A stretch of DNA of 64,000 nt. Origin: Paraburkholderia fungorum (GTDB lineage Bacteria; Pseudomonadota; Gammaproteobacteria; Burkholderiales; Burkholderiaceae). Shown here one piece after another: positions 35,634 to 44,156 of this stretch. The position numbers and the translations under genes are program-made. The notes beneath the pieces are model-generated. The model did no database searches. It was not told where the DNA came from and saw only the letters and a program-made list of their open reading frames with translations. Each line of letters starts with the position of its first letter. The first letter of the stretch is position 1. The stretch is taken from NCBI RefSeq assembly GCF_902833645.1, contig NZ_CADFGE010000009.1, positions 248,001-312,000 on the forward strand, read 5' to 3'.

Positions 35634-36066
35634 GACGTCTCTTCCTATGCTTTCGTTAAACAGTGCTATTGAGTTCGCTCTCGGCCTCTGTACCCGCCTT
35701 TCCATGTCCGTAAGCGCGCGATTTCGCACACCTAGCTTCTGTTATTGATAAGGCTCACGATTGCGTCCGCAACCCAACTTTGCGGACGCAATCCATGACA
35801 GAAGATGACCCGAGTTTTTTGCTTTTGCGTGTGACGCGGGTTCTCTTGGGATGCTTTTCCCGGGGCGACTCCAGCGGATCATCCGTTTGACTCATGCTCC
35901 ATGTCCCTCCATTGAGTAGCGCGTTTGCGCAGCGATCGCGCTATCCTGAGACGAACGGGGATGTCATGCGTCAGACAGCGGCGCGCAAGCAGACAGCCGG
36001 CGCCACCGCCGCGGCGTCAGATGTTCGAGATAAGATCCGTCAAAACCATCGTACTTTTCCCATTAT
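35634..36066. other. Intergenic gap, no gene seen
   Basis: 433 bp between two minus-strand small genes. It contains a TTGCGTCCGCAA palindrome-like stretch and an imperfect repeat of 'GCGTCCGCAA' around 35760-35790, perhaps a terminator or operator. No convincing open frame. Confidence 0.35.
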
Positions 36067-36573
36067 TCAGATGAGTGGCTTTACGACCAACTCGACGTCT
36101 TTGCCGTTGGATTGCCCTACCACCGTTGGAATTCCAACCGGCACCGCCCGATCAACATGCATCGATTCCACCCGATCACCGTTCACATCGAAGGTGACGT
36201 GTGCGGTTCCATTGGCGTCAAGGGAATCAACGGTGGCTGCAACGACTACAGTCGAGCTACCAGACAAGCTCGTTACACCAACGAAGTTGACGAAGCCTCG
36301 TGACTCCACCATCGCCTTCGACTGATGATCGCGATAGGTGATAGACAGGCTCGCTTGCGGCAGGGACTTGCCATCCTGCCAGCGGCCTCCGGCGCAAATC
36401 ATTGCCTGACGATCAACCGTGTTCCCGATAGCACCGTTGTAAATGTCGTCACATGACGCATTCAGAGTTACAGCCTGATCTTGAGGCCAAACCTCCCTGA
36501 CATACTTCACCTGATCGGCCATCGCCACGGTTACGACGCACGCTAGCGCCATCAGCAAAGTCACTTTTTTCAC
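36067..36573 (-). CDS. Exported hypothetical protein
   Basis: 168 residues, GTG start with AGGAAAAG upstream. Sec signal peptide 'MKKVTLLMALACVVTVAMA', two Cys at ~41 and ~60 that could form a disulfide, then a beta-rich body ('STVVVAATVDSLDANGTAHVTFDVNGD'). Periplasmic. It resembles in layout the exported protein at 47332-47814 but similarity is weak. Function unknown. Confidence 0.65.
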   Translation of the reverse strand: MKKVTLLMALACVVTVAMADQVKYVREVWPQDQAVTLNASCDDIYNGAIGNTVDRQAMICAGGRWQDGKSLPQASLSITYRDHQSKAMVESRGFVNFVGVTSLSGSSTVVVAATVDSLDANGTAHVTFDVNGDRVESMHVDRAVPVGIPTVVGQSNGKDVELVVKPLI

Positions 36574-36744
36574 GTTGCTCTTTTCCTTTCATTGAGTCGG
36601 GATTTTACGTAGCGTTTCGCTATCTTCGGGGTACTATCAATGTCATGCACCGGTCTCATCAAATCGGGTATCCGGCTTACCCGGTAGTATCTGACTGGCT
36701 GGGTCTGATTTCGATCACTCGCTTTTGTGCCGATAGCTGCCGGT

Positions 36745-37173
36745 TCATCTCTTGCCGGCAACGCTGGAAATCAGCGCTTCGGCTATGTTGCCGACGACTT
36801 TTCCGGCATCCTTGACAGCATCGATGGTCTTTTCTTCCATGTTGAACTGGCGAGTCAACGCAGTAACTTCACCTCGCACCAATTCCCGATTCATGGCGCG
36901 CACTTTCTTGACATAGCTTTCCGCGAAGATTGACTTCGACCAGTCCCAGCCGACGGCCCCTGGCTGCTCCTCCCACTGTGAGGTCTTCCCGGTCATGAAA
37001 TTCTGCTCGCCGCTGAAGGCATCGACGGCTGCTCCAACCAAGACTTCGAAACCGAGTACGCCAGGACCAAGCGCTATCTTCTCGCCGGTTGTGAGACGGT
37101 TCCTGTCTGCGCGAAGCGCGCCATCAATTTCCGCCTGCGTGGGAGGATCCCTGAAGATATTGATATCACTCAT
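36745..37173 (-). CDS. Hypothetical plasmid protein, 142 aa
   Basis: ATG at 37173 (GGGAAAA upstream; a GTG one codon earlier is possible). Soluble, with a glycine-rich hydrophobic centre ('ALGPGVLGFEVLVGAAVDAF') and a charged helical C-terminus. No family recognised. Part of the small-gene series. Confidence 0.6.
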   Translation of the reverse strand: MSDINIFRDPPTQAEIDGALRADRNRLTTGEKIALGPGVLGFEVLVGAAVDAFSGEQNFMTGKTSQWEEQPGAVGWDWSKSIFAESYVKKVRAMNRELVRGEVTALTRQFNMEEKTIDAVKDAGKVVGNIAEALISSVAGKR

Positions 37174-37304
37174 CACATGTTTTCCCGTTGGATTTTGCGA
37201 GTGTCAACCGCAGAATGCGGCTTCACGCGCCAATGCATTTCTAACCTCATCAACCGCGTAAGCCGGATACCCAGCAAACCTAGCGCTTATGCAATGCCAG
37301 AGGT

Positions 37305-37805
37305 TCAATCTTCGTTTCGCGCTAGTTTCCACCCACTGCGCGGGTCCATCAGCAGATCGTTCGCATGGGCGCAGGCCCCGGCAGTGGTCAATTGCACGCG
37401 AATGATGCCAAGCTGTGGATTGCGCACAAGGCATTCGATAGTGTCGCCCACTCGGGCGAACTTGGTCAGATCCATAGTGTTCCTCGCCTGCCCTTTCCAT
37501 GTATATTCCCACGTCGTCGGACAGTGCCTGACCAACGCTGCAACAACCGCCCGGATGTTGCGATGATCGCGGCAACGATCAACGCCACCTCCAGGTATGC
37601 AGTGAATCTCCGGGACAGCATCCAGGCTCCCAGCAAATGCCCCCACATAATCGGACTGGATCAGCACCCGACGCTGCAACTCCTCACGGCTCATGTCTTT
37701 GATCTCAGCTACAAAGTCTGGGGAAACATGCCTCAATTGCTTGCACAGTTCGTCGATCCAGTCGTTGCTTGGCTCGCCAATTTTTTTCGAGTTCGTTGGG
37801 TCCAT
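37305..37805 (-). CDS. Hypothetical protein, 166 aa
   Basis: Begins MDPTNSKKIGEPSNDWIDEL; starts directly at the end of the ASCH gene (2-bp spacing), so translation is probably coupled. Charged, with two Cys ('EIHCIPGGGVDRC') and a beta-rich C-terminal part ('GDTIECLVRNPQLGIIRVQL'). No recognised domain. Confidence 0.6.
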   Translation of the reverse strand: MDPTNSKKIGEPSNDWIDELCKQLRHVSPDFVAEIKDMSREELQRRVLIQSDYVGAFAGSLDAVPEIHCIPGGGVDRCRDHRNIRAVVAALVRHCPTTWEYTWKGQARNTMDLTKFARVGDTIECLVRNPQLGIIRVQLTTAGACAHANDLLMDPRSGWKLARNED

Positions 37806-37807
37806 CT

Positions 37808-38272
37808 TCAGGCTGCTTCGGCCATCAGTTCATCTGGCACGTCGAAGAATCCTTGCATTCCGCGAAACGGCACCGGTTTGGCCAGCACCTTTGAGTCGGA
37901 TACTCGCCAGGCAAATCGCCCTGCACTGAAGTATCCGAATCCGTTGTGATCCTCTGCGCGTTCGGCCGCCAAACTCTCACAGAGAATCACGGACCCGATG
38001 ATGCAACCACGAGGCATCTCACCGCACGTCCGGTATCCGGCGCCTACGATCGCTGCGACATACGCGTCCATCGCCTCGTCCGCAGCTATTCCGTCTTTAC
38101 GAGCAAGGATGTATTGGACAATTTCGATCAGGCCACCATCGGCCTTTGCGGCATGAATGGCAACTCGCTTCCCGAGCAGGGTTCGAGGAACTGTCCATCC
38201 GCGGGTTTCGTATCGTTTCGGCCCAAGAAGCAAAAGGGTCGCGTGAGGTTGCCAGATCGATATTGCTTTCAT
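37808..38272 (-). CDS. ASCH/PUA-like domain protein
   Basis: 154 residues; ATG at 38272 with AGGAAAAG upstream (the in-frame start at 38308 has none). The N-terminus 'KAISIWQPHATLLLLGPKRYETRGW' is the ASCH signature, followed by 'GKRVAIHAAK' and 'GCIIGSVILCESL'. ASCH proteins are RNA-binding or nucleoside-acting (for example N4-acetylcytidine amidohydrolases) and are common in phages and plasmids. Confidence 0.75.
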   Translation of the reverse strand: MKAISIWQPHATLLLLGPKRYETRGWTVPRTLLGKRVAIHAAKADGGLIEIVQYILARKDGIAADEAMDAYVAAIVGAGYRTCGEMPRGCIIGSVILCESLAAERAEDHNGFGYFSAGRFAWRVSDSKVLAKPVPFRGMQGFFDVPDELMAEAA

Positions 38273-38496
38273 CGCTTTTCCTGTTGATCTACCCGCGGTC
38301 AAAACCACCCCTCACGGCAACTCCGACTTTGCTATGGACCGAAGATTCCGACGCCCACTCGTAACACCGAGTAGGTCCGCAAACACGTCTGCACGGCAAT
38401 GGTAAGCAAAGAGTCCACAATCACAAACACAACGATGGCGGCGGCTTTCCGCGACCAAAAACCAAATCCACATAGCACGCGCAGCGTATCAGGAAC

Positions 38497-38580
38497 CTAA
38501 TATGCGGCTTGGAAGCAAATCACCATGCCTGTGACGTTTTCGACGTCTTCCACGGCCGATCCGATCTGTCTCACGTTCAT
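38497..38580 (-). CDS. Possible 27-aa peptide gene
   Basis: MNVRQIGSAVEDVENVTGMV... ends at 38497. AGGGAAG lies 4-10 bases before the ATG, like the ribosome sites of its neighbours. Too short to judge by composition. It is the only candidate in the 320-bp gap 38273-38592. Confidence 0.3.
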   Translation of the reverse strand: MNVRQIGSAVEDVENVTGMVICFQAAY

Positions 38581-38592
38581 CTGCTTCCCTTT

Positions 38593-38784
38593 TCACCGGC
38601 CCCTATCAGCCCGTGCGGCTTCCAGGTCGTCGGCTGACTCCCCAATCAGTAAATAGCCAACGGGAGCTGTGGCCGAGCCAGGTGTACGGTAGAAGAAAGA
38701 CGAGTCCAATCCTAGCTCTTCGAGTGCCTTCCGAAGCTGGCTCACTTTCTCCAACACCAAGGCATTGCGCACTTTGTCGGTCAT
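38593..38784 (-). CDS. Small hypothetical protein, 63 aa
   Basis: ATG at 38784 selected by CGGAAAAT just upstream. Predicted helical N-terminus ('MTDKVRNALVLEKVSQLRKAL') then 'VGYLLIGESADDLEAAR'. No family recognised. Next gene in the series begins 16 bp away. Confidence 0.55.
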   Translation of the reverse strand: MTDKVRNALVLEKVSQLRKALEELGLDSSFFYRTPGSATAPVGYLLIGESADDLEAARADRGR

Positions 38785-38800
38785 TTGATTTTCCGTTGCG

Positions 38801-38998
38801 TTAGCGAATGCCAAAAAAACGCTTGAGGTCATCGCGACTGCCTGCTCGATTCGCCCCCGGACGCTTCGTGTGAAGCAAAGAACAAGACGCAACCAACGCA
38901 GCAAGCAACGCCATCCCGAAGCTGCCTCGCATCGCGTACACGACAGCAGCGATCGCCGCGAGTATCGCCGCGCCATAAAACAGGTGTTTCGGCTTCAT
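38801..38998 (-). CDS. Small membrane protein, 65 aa
   Basis: ACGGAAAAT precedes the ATG. Two hydrophobic helices (residues ~7-23 and ~28-43) and a basic C-terminal tail ending 'DDLKRFFGIR'. Predicted inner-membrane hairpin. Function unknown. Confidence 0.6.
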   Translation of the reverse strand: MKPKHLFYGAAILAAIAAVVYAMRGSFGMALLAALVASCSLLHTKRPGANRAGSRDDLKRFFGIR

Positions 38999-39015
38999 GT
39001 GCTAATTTTCCGTTG

Positions 39016-39252
39016 TCAGGAGGCGAGGTTGGCGCTGACAAAATCAGCGATTTGCGCGGGCGTTGCAGGACCGATATTCGCTGCTTTTGCGATACGGTCA
39101 AATGCCACATCGACTTGACTCAGATAATCTTCCTGAGTATCGAGCAAGAGTTTCGCCTCCCTACATTCGTCGCACAGTCCAGCATCGCGCTCGTCGCTGG
39201 TGTTGCACTGACCGCCGCATTTCGCGTGGTTGCTGCACAAGATGAGTTCCAT
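39016..39252 (-). CDS. Small Cys-rich protein, 78 aa
   Basis: Four or more Cys in the first 30 residues ('CSNHAKCGGQC', 'GLCDEC') suggest one zinc site; a helical C-terminus follows. Preceded by GGAAAAC. Possibly a DNA- or protein-binding adaptor. Confidence 0.55.
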   Translation of the reverse strand: MELILCSNHAKCGGQCNTSDERDAGLCDECREAKLLLDTQEDYLSQVDVAFDRIAKAANIGPATPAQIADFVSANLAS

Positions 39253-39284
39253 GATGTTGTTTTCCGAATTTTCCTATCCGTTAT

Positions 39285-39689
39285 TCACCACGACCGGGTA
39301 TCGCCCATACCGCGCGCAAAGTTCGTTTGCTCGCGGTGTATTGCGAGCGAAAAACTTGTGGCGAAGGAGCCGACAGCCAGCGTCAACACGGCGAGATAAC
39401 CGTTGTGCATGGTCGCGGCTGGGAGCATTTCGGTCCAGCTTGCAACTTGAGGAACCGGCCCGCTCAAGACGCTGTGAAACAACTCGAAACCGATATCGAG
39501 CACGTGGCCGACTCCACCGAACCCATACTGTGCGAGCGCGTCACGCACCACATTGAGCTGCACCGCGCCGATCATCTGCAATGCCACGGCCAGAGCTACA
39601 GCCGCGCCGAAAACTTGCGAGAAAATCCGCTCCGTCTTCGATGGCGGCAAAGGCTTCTGTTCAATGTTGGGAGGGAAGAAGTTGTTCAT
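39285..39689 (-). CDS. Membrane protein, 134 aa
   Basis: GGAAAAT precedes the ATG. Hydrophobic segments at ~25-42, ~60-75 and ~95-113 ('GYLAVLTLAVGSFATSFSLAI'); N-terminal 22 residues cytoplasmic. Function unknown. Confidence 0.6.
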   Translation of the reverse strand: MNNFFPPNIEQKPLPPSKTERIFSQVFGAAVALAVALQMIGAVQLNVVRDALAQYGFGGVGHVLDIGFELFHSVLSGPVPQVASWTEMLPAATMHNGYLAVLTLAVGSFATSFSLAIHREQTNFARGMGDTRSW

Positions 39690-39703
39690 ATATTTTCCGA
39701 TGG

Positions 39704-40228
39704 CTAGATGCCGCCGTGGTTGACGACAAACAGCAACGCTTCCTGACTGCCATTCGCAGCAGCCTTTCGGACCAGTTCAAGTCCCTTCGCGTGTAGCTGC
39801 TGCGGAGTCAACGAGCGGTCGATCTTGAGGTAGCGTTCGGGATGCTCGGCTTGCATCAGCGCGCGTCCAACCAAGAACATAGCCGATGGATCGCCCGCAT
39901 CCGACTCCTTTAGCAGCAGGCCGGGATAGTCTTCGGCGTAATGCATTGCCAACCACGTACCCGCCGCGAGGTTCCCCGCCTTCATGGCAGATTCCATGGA
40001 CGGACGCATTTCGCGCTTGTCTACCGACTTCGCCCATTGTTGAATCGGCGCGTGCGATTCGTTACCAATCAACAACAGCATTGCCAGAACGCCGCAAAGA
40101 ATTCCAGCCTTCTTGAGCCGTTTGCGCACAGCAGGGTCGGGGTTGAGCAGCAACGCTGTTTTCTCCGGCCATTGGATCGACGCAGCAGCTTCCCGGCGAG
40201 CGAGCGACAGTACGTTGGTCTTGTTCAT
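39704..40228 (-). CDS. Sel1/TPR-like membrane-anchored protein
   Basis: 174 residues: ~36 cytoplasmic residues, one transmembrane helix (~41-55, 'AGILCGVLAMLLLIGN'), then a helical region with Sel1-like phrases 'ESDAGDPSAMFLVGRALMQAEH' and 'VRKAAANGSQEALLFVV'. Such repeats mediate protein-protein contacts. Gene follows AGGACC. Confidence 0.55.
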   Translation of the reverse strand: MNKTNVLSLARREAAASIQWPEKTALLLNPDPAVRKRLKKAGILCGVLAMLLLIGNESHAPIQQWAKSVDKREMRPSMESAMKAGNLAAGTWLAMHYAEDYPGLLLKESDAGDPSAMFLVGRALMQAEHPERYLKIDRSLTPQQLHAKGLELVRKAAANGSQEALLFVVNHGGI

Positions 40229-40336
40229 TGCTTTTTGGTCCTGTGGTTCCGGCTACCGAGCCGTGCGGGGCGTTCTCACGCCAAGTGTTTTCCTGTTGGG
40301 CCGCGCAAAACTGCGCGAGCGCTTTTCCGTTGTCTG

Positions 40337-40540
40337 CTACGCGATCAAACCGTGTTCGCGAAACAGCGCGATATCGTCTGGATCGGCGTTCTCTGCACCA
40401 CCGCCCTGATCGAACAGGCTGCGTACGGCCGGCGTGACGACCCCCTCTTCACGAAGCAGCACCGAGACAGCGCAGTAATATCCTCTGCACCAGACGTCGC
40501 CAGAGCGCACAGATTTCGTCGCGTCGCGTTTCGTAGCCAT
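40337..40540 (-). CDS. Small hypothetical protein, 67 aa
   Basis: ATG at 40540 preceded by CAGGTG. Begins MATKRDATKSVRSGDVWCRG and continues 'YYCAVSVLLREEGVVTPAVRSLFDQGG'. No domain recognised. Confidence 0.5.
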   Translation of the reverse strand: MATKRDATKSVRSGDVWCRGYYCAVSVLLREEGVVTPAVRSLFDQGGGAENADPDDIALFREHGLIA

Positions 40541-40551
40541 TAAACACCTGG

Positions 40552-40722
40552 TCACTGTTGAGATTCGGTCCACTCGCGAGCCTGTTCATTCAGGTCCGCG
40601 ACGGCGCGATGCGAAAGAAGCACCCGCACATCGGTCGTGCCGATGACGATAAAGTCGTCGGCAATTTCGCTGCATCCTGCTGCTTCAAGCATCTTGACCG
40701 CAGCCTGAGAGAGTTTGGCCAT
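40552..40722 (-). CDS. Small hypothetical protein, 56 aa
   Basis: AAAGGAAAAG upstream of the ATG at 40722. Begins MAKLSQAAVKMLEAAGC; acidic and helical. 12 bp from the next gene. Confidence 0.5.
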   Translation of the reverse strand: MAKLSQAAVKMLEAAGCSEIADDFIVIGTTDVRVLLSHRAVADLNEQAREWTESQQ

Positions 40723-40783
40723 GCTTTTCCTTTGGACGGGACACCGAATGTCCCAATCAGGTGTTACCGGATTTTCCTCTGTG

Positions 40784-41572
40784 TTAGTCCTGCCCCCGAT
40801 ACCATTCGCCGGTCTTTGCGTCGAATCGCTCGCATCGCCGAGATGCCCAAAACCCAGTTTCCTCGTTGCGATACCGACCAAGGTTATCGAAAAGTGCAGC
40901 GCAAGCGGCTGGCTCGCTTACAGACAGCCTGGCGAATGCATCCCAGTGAGGCCCACGATCTTCCGAGACAATGAGCGAAAGTCGCCCTTCCATCTCTAGG
41001 TAATGGAGCACGTCGGTGTACGAGTAGCCTTCAGCCGGGTGAGGATCGTCGATCCCGAGGGTATCCACCCCTTCGAAATCCTCCCCTGTGATCCGTCTGT
41101 AGAGCTTGCGGGCCATATCGCGACTGATCCCGCTGTATTCCTCGAGAGCGTCCGCGCCGGGTACCCGAAGCCAGATGCGCGACGCCCAAGCCGGCTCGCC
41201 ATAATCGCCGGTTACCTCGCGGGAGCCACCAACCGTGATCGTCCAATCACAGTAGCAAAGGCGACTTCCGCGGCTCAGGCAGTCATGGATAATCATCGGC
41301 GTCAGGTGTTTCACCTCGATGCGACGGTTGCGATCGAAAATCTCTTCGTAGCAGTCCTTGTATTCAAGCGACTCCCAAAACGGACTTTCCCGCACGTCAA
41401 CACCTTTCTCACGCGCGGCCTTGGCGAGTTCCCGCATGTCCGATCCAATGGCGCCAACCAAGACACTCAGCGCCGTAGTCTTGCCGTAATCGTGCCGCCT
41501 TCCGATGCGCAATAGCGCCGAAAGACACGCAAGATCAAGCAGCGTATCTCTCGTAGGTGACATGGACTTCAT
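40784..41572 (-). CDS. Hypothetical protein, 262 aa
   Basis: ATG at 41572 placed by GAGGG upstream. Soluble, with 'RRHDYGKTTALSVLVGAIGSDMRELAKAAREKG' near the N-terminus and a charged, aromatic C-terminal half. No P-loop or known domain. It starts right at the end of the preceding 85-residue gene. Confidence 0.6.
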   Translation of the reverse strand: MKSMSPTRDTLLDLACLSALLRIGRRHDYGKTTALSVLVGAIGSDMRELAKAAREKGVDVRESPFWESLEYKDCYEEIFDRNRRIEVKHLTPMIIHDCLSRGSRLCYCDWTITVGGSREVTGDYGEPAWASRIWLRVPGADALEEYSGISRDMARKLYRRITGEDFEGVDTLGIDDPHPAEGYSYTDVLHYLEMEGRLSLIVSEDRGPHWDAFARLSVSEPAACAALFDNLGRYRNEETGFWASRRCERFDAKTGEWYRGQD

Positions 41573-41826
41573 GAGCATCCCTCTGTTCCGGTCGCGTATT
41601 GACGACCGGCCGAGCGCACTGCCGCGAGTGCGGATACCGGCATACGCCAACCGTTTCGGCGGATAGTCACTTTGACCTTCCGTGAACCGTAACGACGCAT
41701 GCGATCCAACTTTTTCTCCGCATGTTGGTTGAGGATCGGAAGCATCGAAACGCCTTTGTCGAAGGCGAAGACCTTTCCGCCTCGCGCCTCGATTTGTCGA
41801 GCGGCAATCTGCTGCAGTTCGAACAT
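41569..41826 (-). CDS. Small basic protein, 85 aa
   Basis: GAGGAGAAAAG precedes the ATG at 41826. N-terminal helix 'MFELQQIAARQIEARGG', then 'RRYGSRKVKVTIRRNGWRMPV', strongly basic; nucleic acid binding is possible. Overlaps the start of the 262-residue gene by a few bases. Confidence 0.55.
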   Translation of the reverse strand: MFELQQIAARQIEARGGKVFAFDKGVSMLPILNQHAEKKLDRMRRYGSRKVKVTIRRNGWRMPVSALAAVRSAGRQYATGTEGCS

Positions 41827-41839
41827 TCTTTTCTCCTCG

Positions 41840-42115
41840 TCAGTGCTTCGCAACAAACTCGTTGATGACCAACAGGACTAGCGCGATAGGCGGTAACAGA
41901 ATCATCGTCCTCGCCTTGGCAGACAGAAAGGGCAAGCACTTCGAGATGGATACTGTCTGCCCTGCCTTGATGGCCTGAGACGCTACTTTTAGACCGTGCT
42001 CCGACAAGTAATGGTCGCTCAACCACAACGAATTTGTCGTCTTGCCGCATTTTCCGCACGGTAACCAAGCACCGAACTTCAATTCACCACAAGCCTTGCA
42101 AACCGCAGTTGTCAT
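41840..42115 (-). CDS. Zinc-ribbon membrane protein, 91 aa
   Basis: Two CxxC pairs ('CKACGE' and 'CGKCGK', residues 6-25) form a typical zinc ribbon; a C-terminal hydrophobic helix 'TMILLPPIALVLLVINEF' anchors the protein. GGAGAAAG precedes the ATG. Confidence 0.6.
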   Translation of the reverse strand: MTTAVCKACGELKFGAWLPCGKCGKTTNSLWLSDHYLSEHGLKVASQAIKAGQTVSISKCLPFLSAKARTMILLPPIALVLLVINEFVAKH

Positions 42116-42239
42116 GTCTTTCTCCTAGCCCCTTGTTTCGCCTAAGTCCGGAAACGACACCGGAGATTGGCGCATTCACGGGACCGATATGGAAGGTGTG
42201 CAAGAGACTTCGTCCCATTCATCACTTGCCTGTCCGTGG

Positions 42240-42485
42240 TCACCGGACTCTCAGTCGTAGCTTCTCCGCCTGGACGGCAACGAACACGAAGGCCGCGACG
42301 ATCAGCGCATTCTCCGCAAAAAGCTGTATGGCCCGAAGGAAACGAACATGTCCCGTTACCACTCCGATAATTAGCAACCCCGCGACAAGCAGCTGCGTCC
42401 ATCCATAGGAGGACCAATCACCAATAAAACCCACGGCACCAAGAATGTCGAGCGCACGTGCCTTGATTGTTTTCTCGAGTCCCAC
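42240..42485 (-). CDS. Small membrane protein, 81 aa
   Basis: GTG start after GGAGAAATGG. Two hydrophobic segments ('LLVAGLLIIGVVTG' and 'ALIVAAFVFVAVQ'). Function unknown. Confidence 0.5.
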   Translation of the reverse strand: MGLEKTIKARALDILGAVGFIGDWSSYGWTQLLVAGLLIIGVVTGHVRFLRAIQLFAENALIVAAFVFVAVQAEKLRLRVR

Positions 42486-42571
42486 TTTCCATTTCTCCGC
42501 TAATCAGCCATCGTCTGCGCAGCCCCAGACCAGCCAGATGTCCTGCGCCGTCCCAGTTCAGAACCTTTCTA

Positions 42572-43015
42572 CTACCGAAATCGATTAAATAAAGCCCTGA
42601 GGCTTCGAGCCAGCATCCGGTTACAGATCGCTTGGCATCGTGCACGCGACAGAGGGGTGAGACGGTCATCACCGGCAAGCCGCATGAACCCGTCCAACGT
42701 GCCGTATGACGCCGCAGCGGCCATGTGCAGTTGCAGATAGCCGCCGTCGCGTAGTTCAACCAGCGCTGGGACCAACGCTTCGATCTGGTCATCGATCTCG
42801 GCCTTCGACTCTGGATCGTCGTTGGTCAGATCGCACATCCGCCGCAGCAGCGGCTCAAGATATGCGGCTGGGGCGTTTGCCCAGGGATTCATCGTCGTGG
42901 TGCCAGCGCTTTTCCCGGCCTCAAAAACCACGCTACGCATGTTGTCGACGTAGCGTTGATGCAACCGCGCTGCAGCACCGTGATGGCACCCGTCGCCACT
43001 CTCCGATTCGTTCAT
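42572..43015 (-). CDS. Hypothetical protein, 147 aa
   Basis: Begins MNESESGDGCHHGAAARLHQR; helical and acidic in the middle with 'NPWANAPAAYLEPLLRRMC' and a basic C-terminus. First gene after the TelA-associated membrane protein. No domain recognised. Confidence 0.55.
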   Translation of the reverse strand: MNESESGDGCHHGAAARLHQRYVDNMRSVVFEAGKSAGTTTMNPWANAPAAYLEPLLRRMCDLTNDDPESKAEIDDQIEALVPALVELRDGGYLQLHMAAAASYGTLDGFMRLAGDDRLTPLSRARCQAICNRMLARSLRALFNRFR

Positions 43016-43073
43016 CTGTTGTCCTGACCTCTTTCATCTCGAGTGCGCGTGATATGACGTGGCTACATGCCCG

Positions 43074-44156
43074 TCAGGTTAGAACCGCATTAATCTTCTC
43101 CACCTTCTCGCGGCGCACGACGTTGCCCTCTTCGTCCAAGATGTACTTGAACGAGTGCTCGCGATTCACGCCCGGAAACATGCGAATAGTCTGCACGAGC
43201 TGGTCCTCAGTGAGATCGGAAAACCGCAGCTTCCGTGTGTGCTGTTGCAGGTCATCGATACGCCGCAGGCGTGCGCGGATCGATTTACCGAAGGCAAAGA
43301 GGCTAAGCGCGATGGTCAAAAGCAGACCCGATGAAGCTGTCTCGACGCTTTCCCACGACTTGAAGCGGTGAACGCGGCCCGTCGCCTCCCGGAAATACGA
43401 CTGTGCCCAGCTCGAGCGAGGTTCGTTGAAATACGACTTGTCGATTGCGTACGCCACGTCAGGGCGCGGGGTCAGCCCGGCCTGCTGAAGCGCCTCGGGA
43501 TTGGAGCTCATCGTCTTGGCGAAGGCACCGAGATGGTCAGAACTGTGGTCGATGACCGCGATCTGTGCCAGCACATACTGCTCGGCCAGCGTTGACGGCT
43601 TCGCAAACGTATCCCGTAGCCACTTCGTATCCCGAGAATCTACGGCCTGCATGAAGACCTGCCGCGGGCTCAGCTGTGGCGCGCTGCTATCGCTATCAGG
43701 CAGACCACCGACTGTGGTTAGGATAAACATTGGGGCCAGCAGAAGCATTCCAACTCCAACTGCAAGTTTACCTATCGCTCTGATTGTCCCGTCCTGGCTC
43801 AGGACGGTCATCGGGACGCCGACAATGAAACCCAACGGGGCAATCATCTTCCCTAATCCGCCTAGAACTGAAACCATCGAGTTCAACGCACCAGAGAGCG
43901 GACTACCACCAAGAGAAGATGCGTCTCCCGCGCTCGGGACCGCATCAGAAATATGCGCGAGAATTGACTGGGGAATGTCGAGCGAACTGATCACCGCTGC
44001 CGGTACCGCCCAATGAGCCTTCAGCCCAAAGTACACAGCCAGTCCAGCGGACAGGGCTGCAGCAGCGCCGGCGAGCGATCCGTATCGCACCAACTTCGTT
44101 GCCCTCTCGCCAAGGGTAACGATCTCCGCCTTGAAATCGGTTACCTGTTGGCTCAC
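43074..44156 (-). CDS. Large membrane protein linked to TelA
   Basis: 360 residues with hydrophobic helices near 25-48, 95-170 and 275-292, and a cytoplasmic C-terminal helical region. Its start overlaps the TelA stop (ATGA-type, 44153-44156), so it is made with TelA and probably acts with it at the membrane. Family not recognised. Confidence 0.65.
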   Translation of the reverse strand: MSQQVTDFKAEIVTLGERATKLVRYGSLAGAAAALSAGLAVYFGLKAHWAVPAAVISSLDIPQSILAHISDAVPSAGDASSLGGSPLSGALNSMVSVLGGLGKMIAPLGFIVGVPMTVLSQDGTIRAIGKLAVGVGMLLLAPMFILTTVGGLPDSDSSAPQLSPRQVFMQAVDSRDTKWLRDTFAKPSTLAEQYVLAQIAVIDHSSDHLGAFAKTMSSNPEALQQAGLTPRPDVAYAIDKSYFNEPRSSWAQSYFREATGRVHRFKSWESVETASSGLLLTIALSLFAFGKSIRARLRRIDDLQQHTRKLRFSDLTEDQLVQTIRMFPGVNREHSFKYILDEEGNVVRREKVEKINAVLT

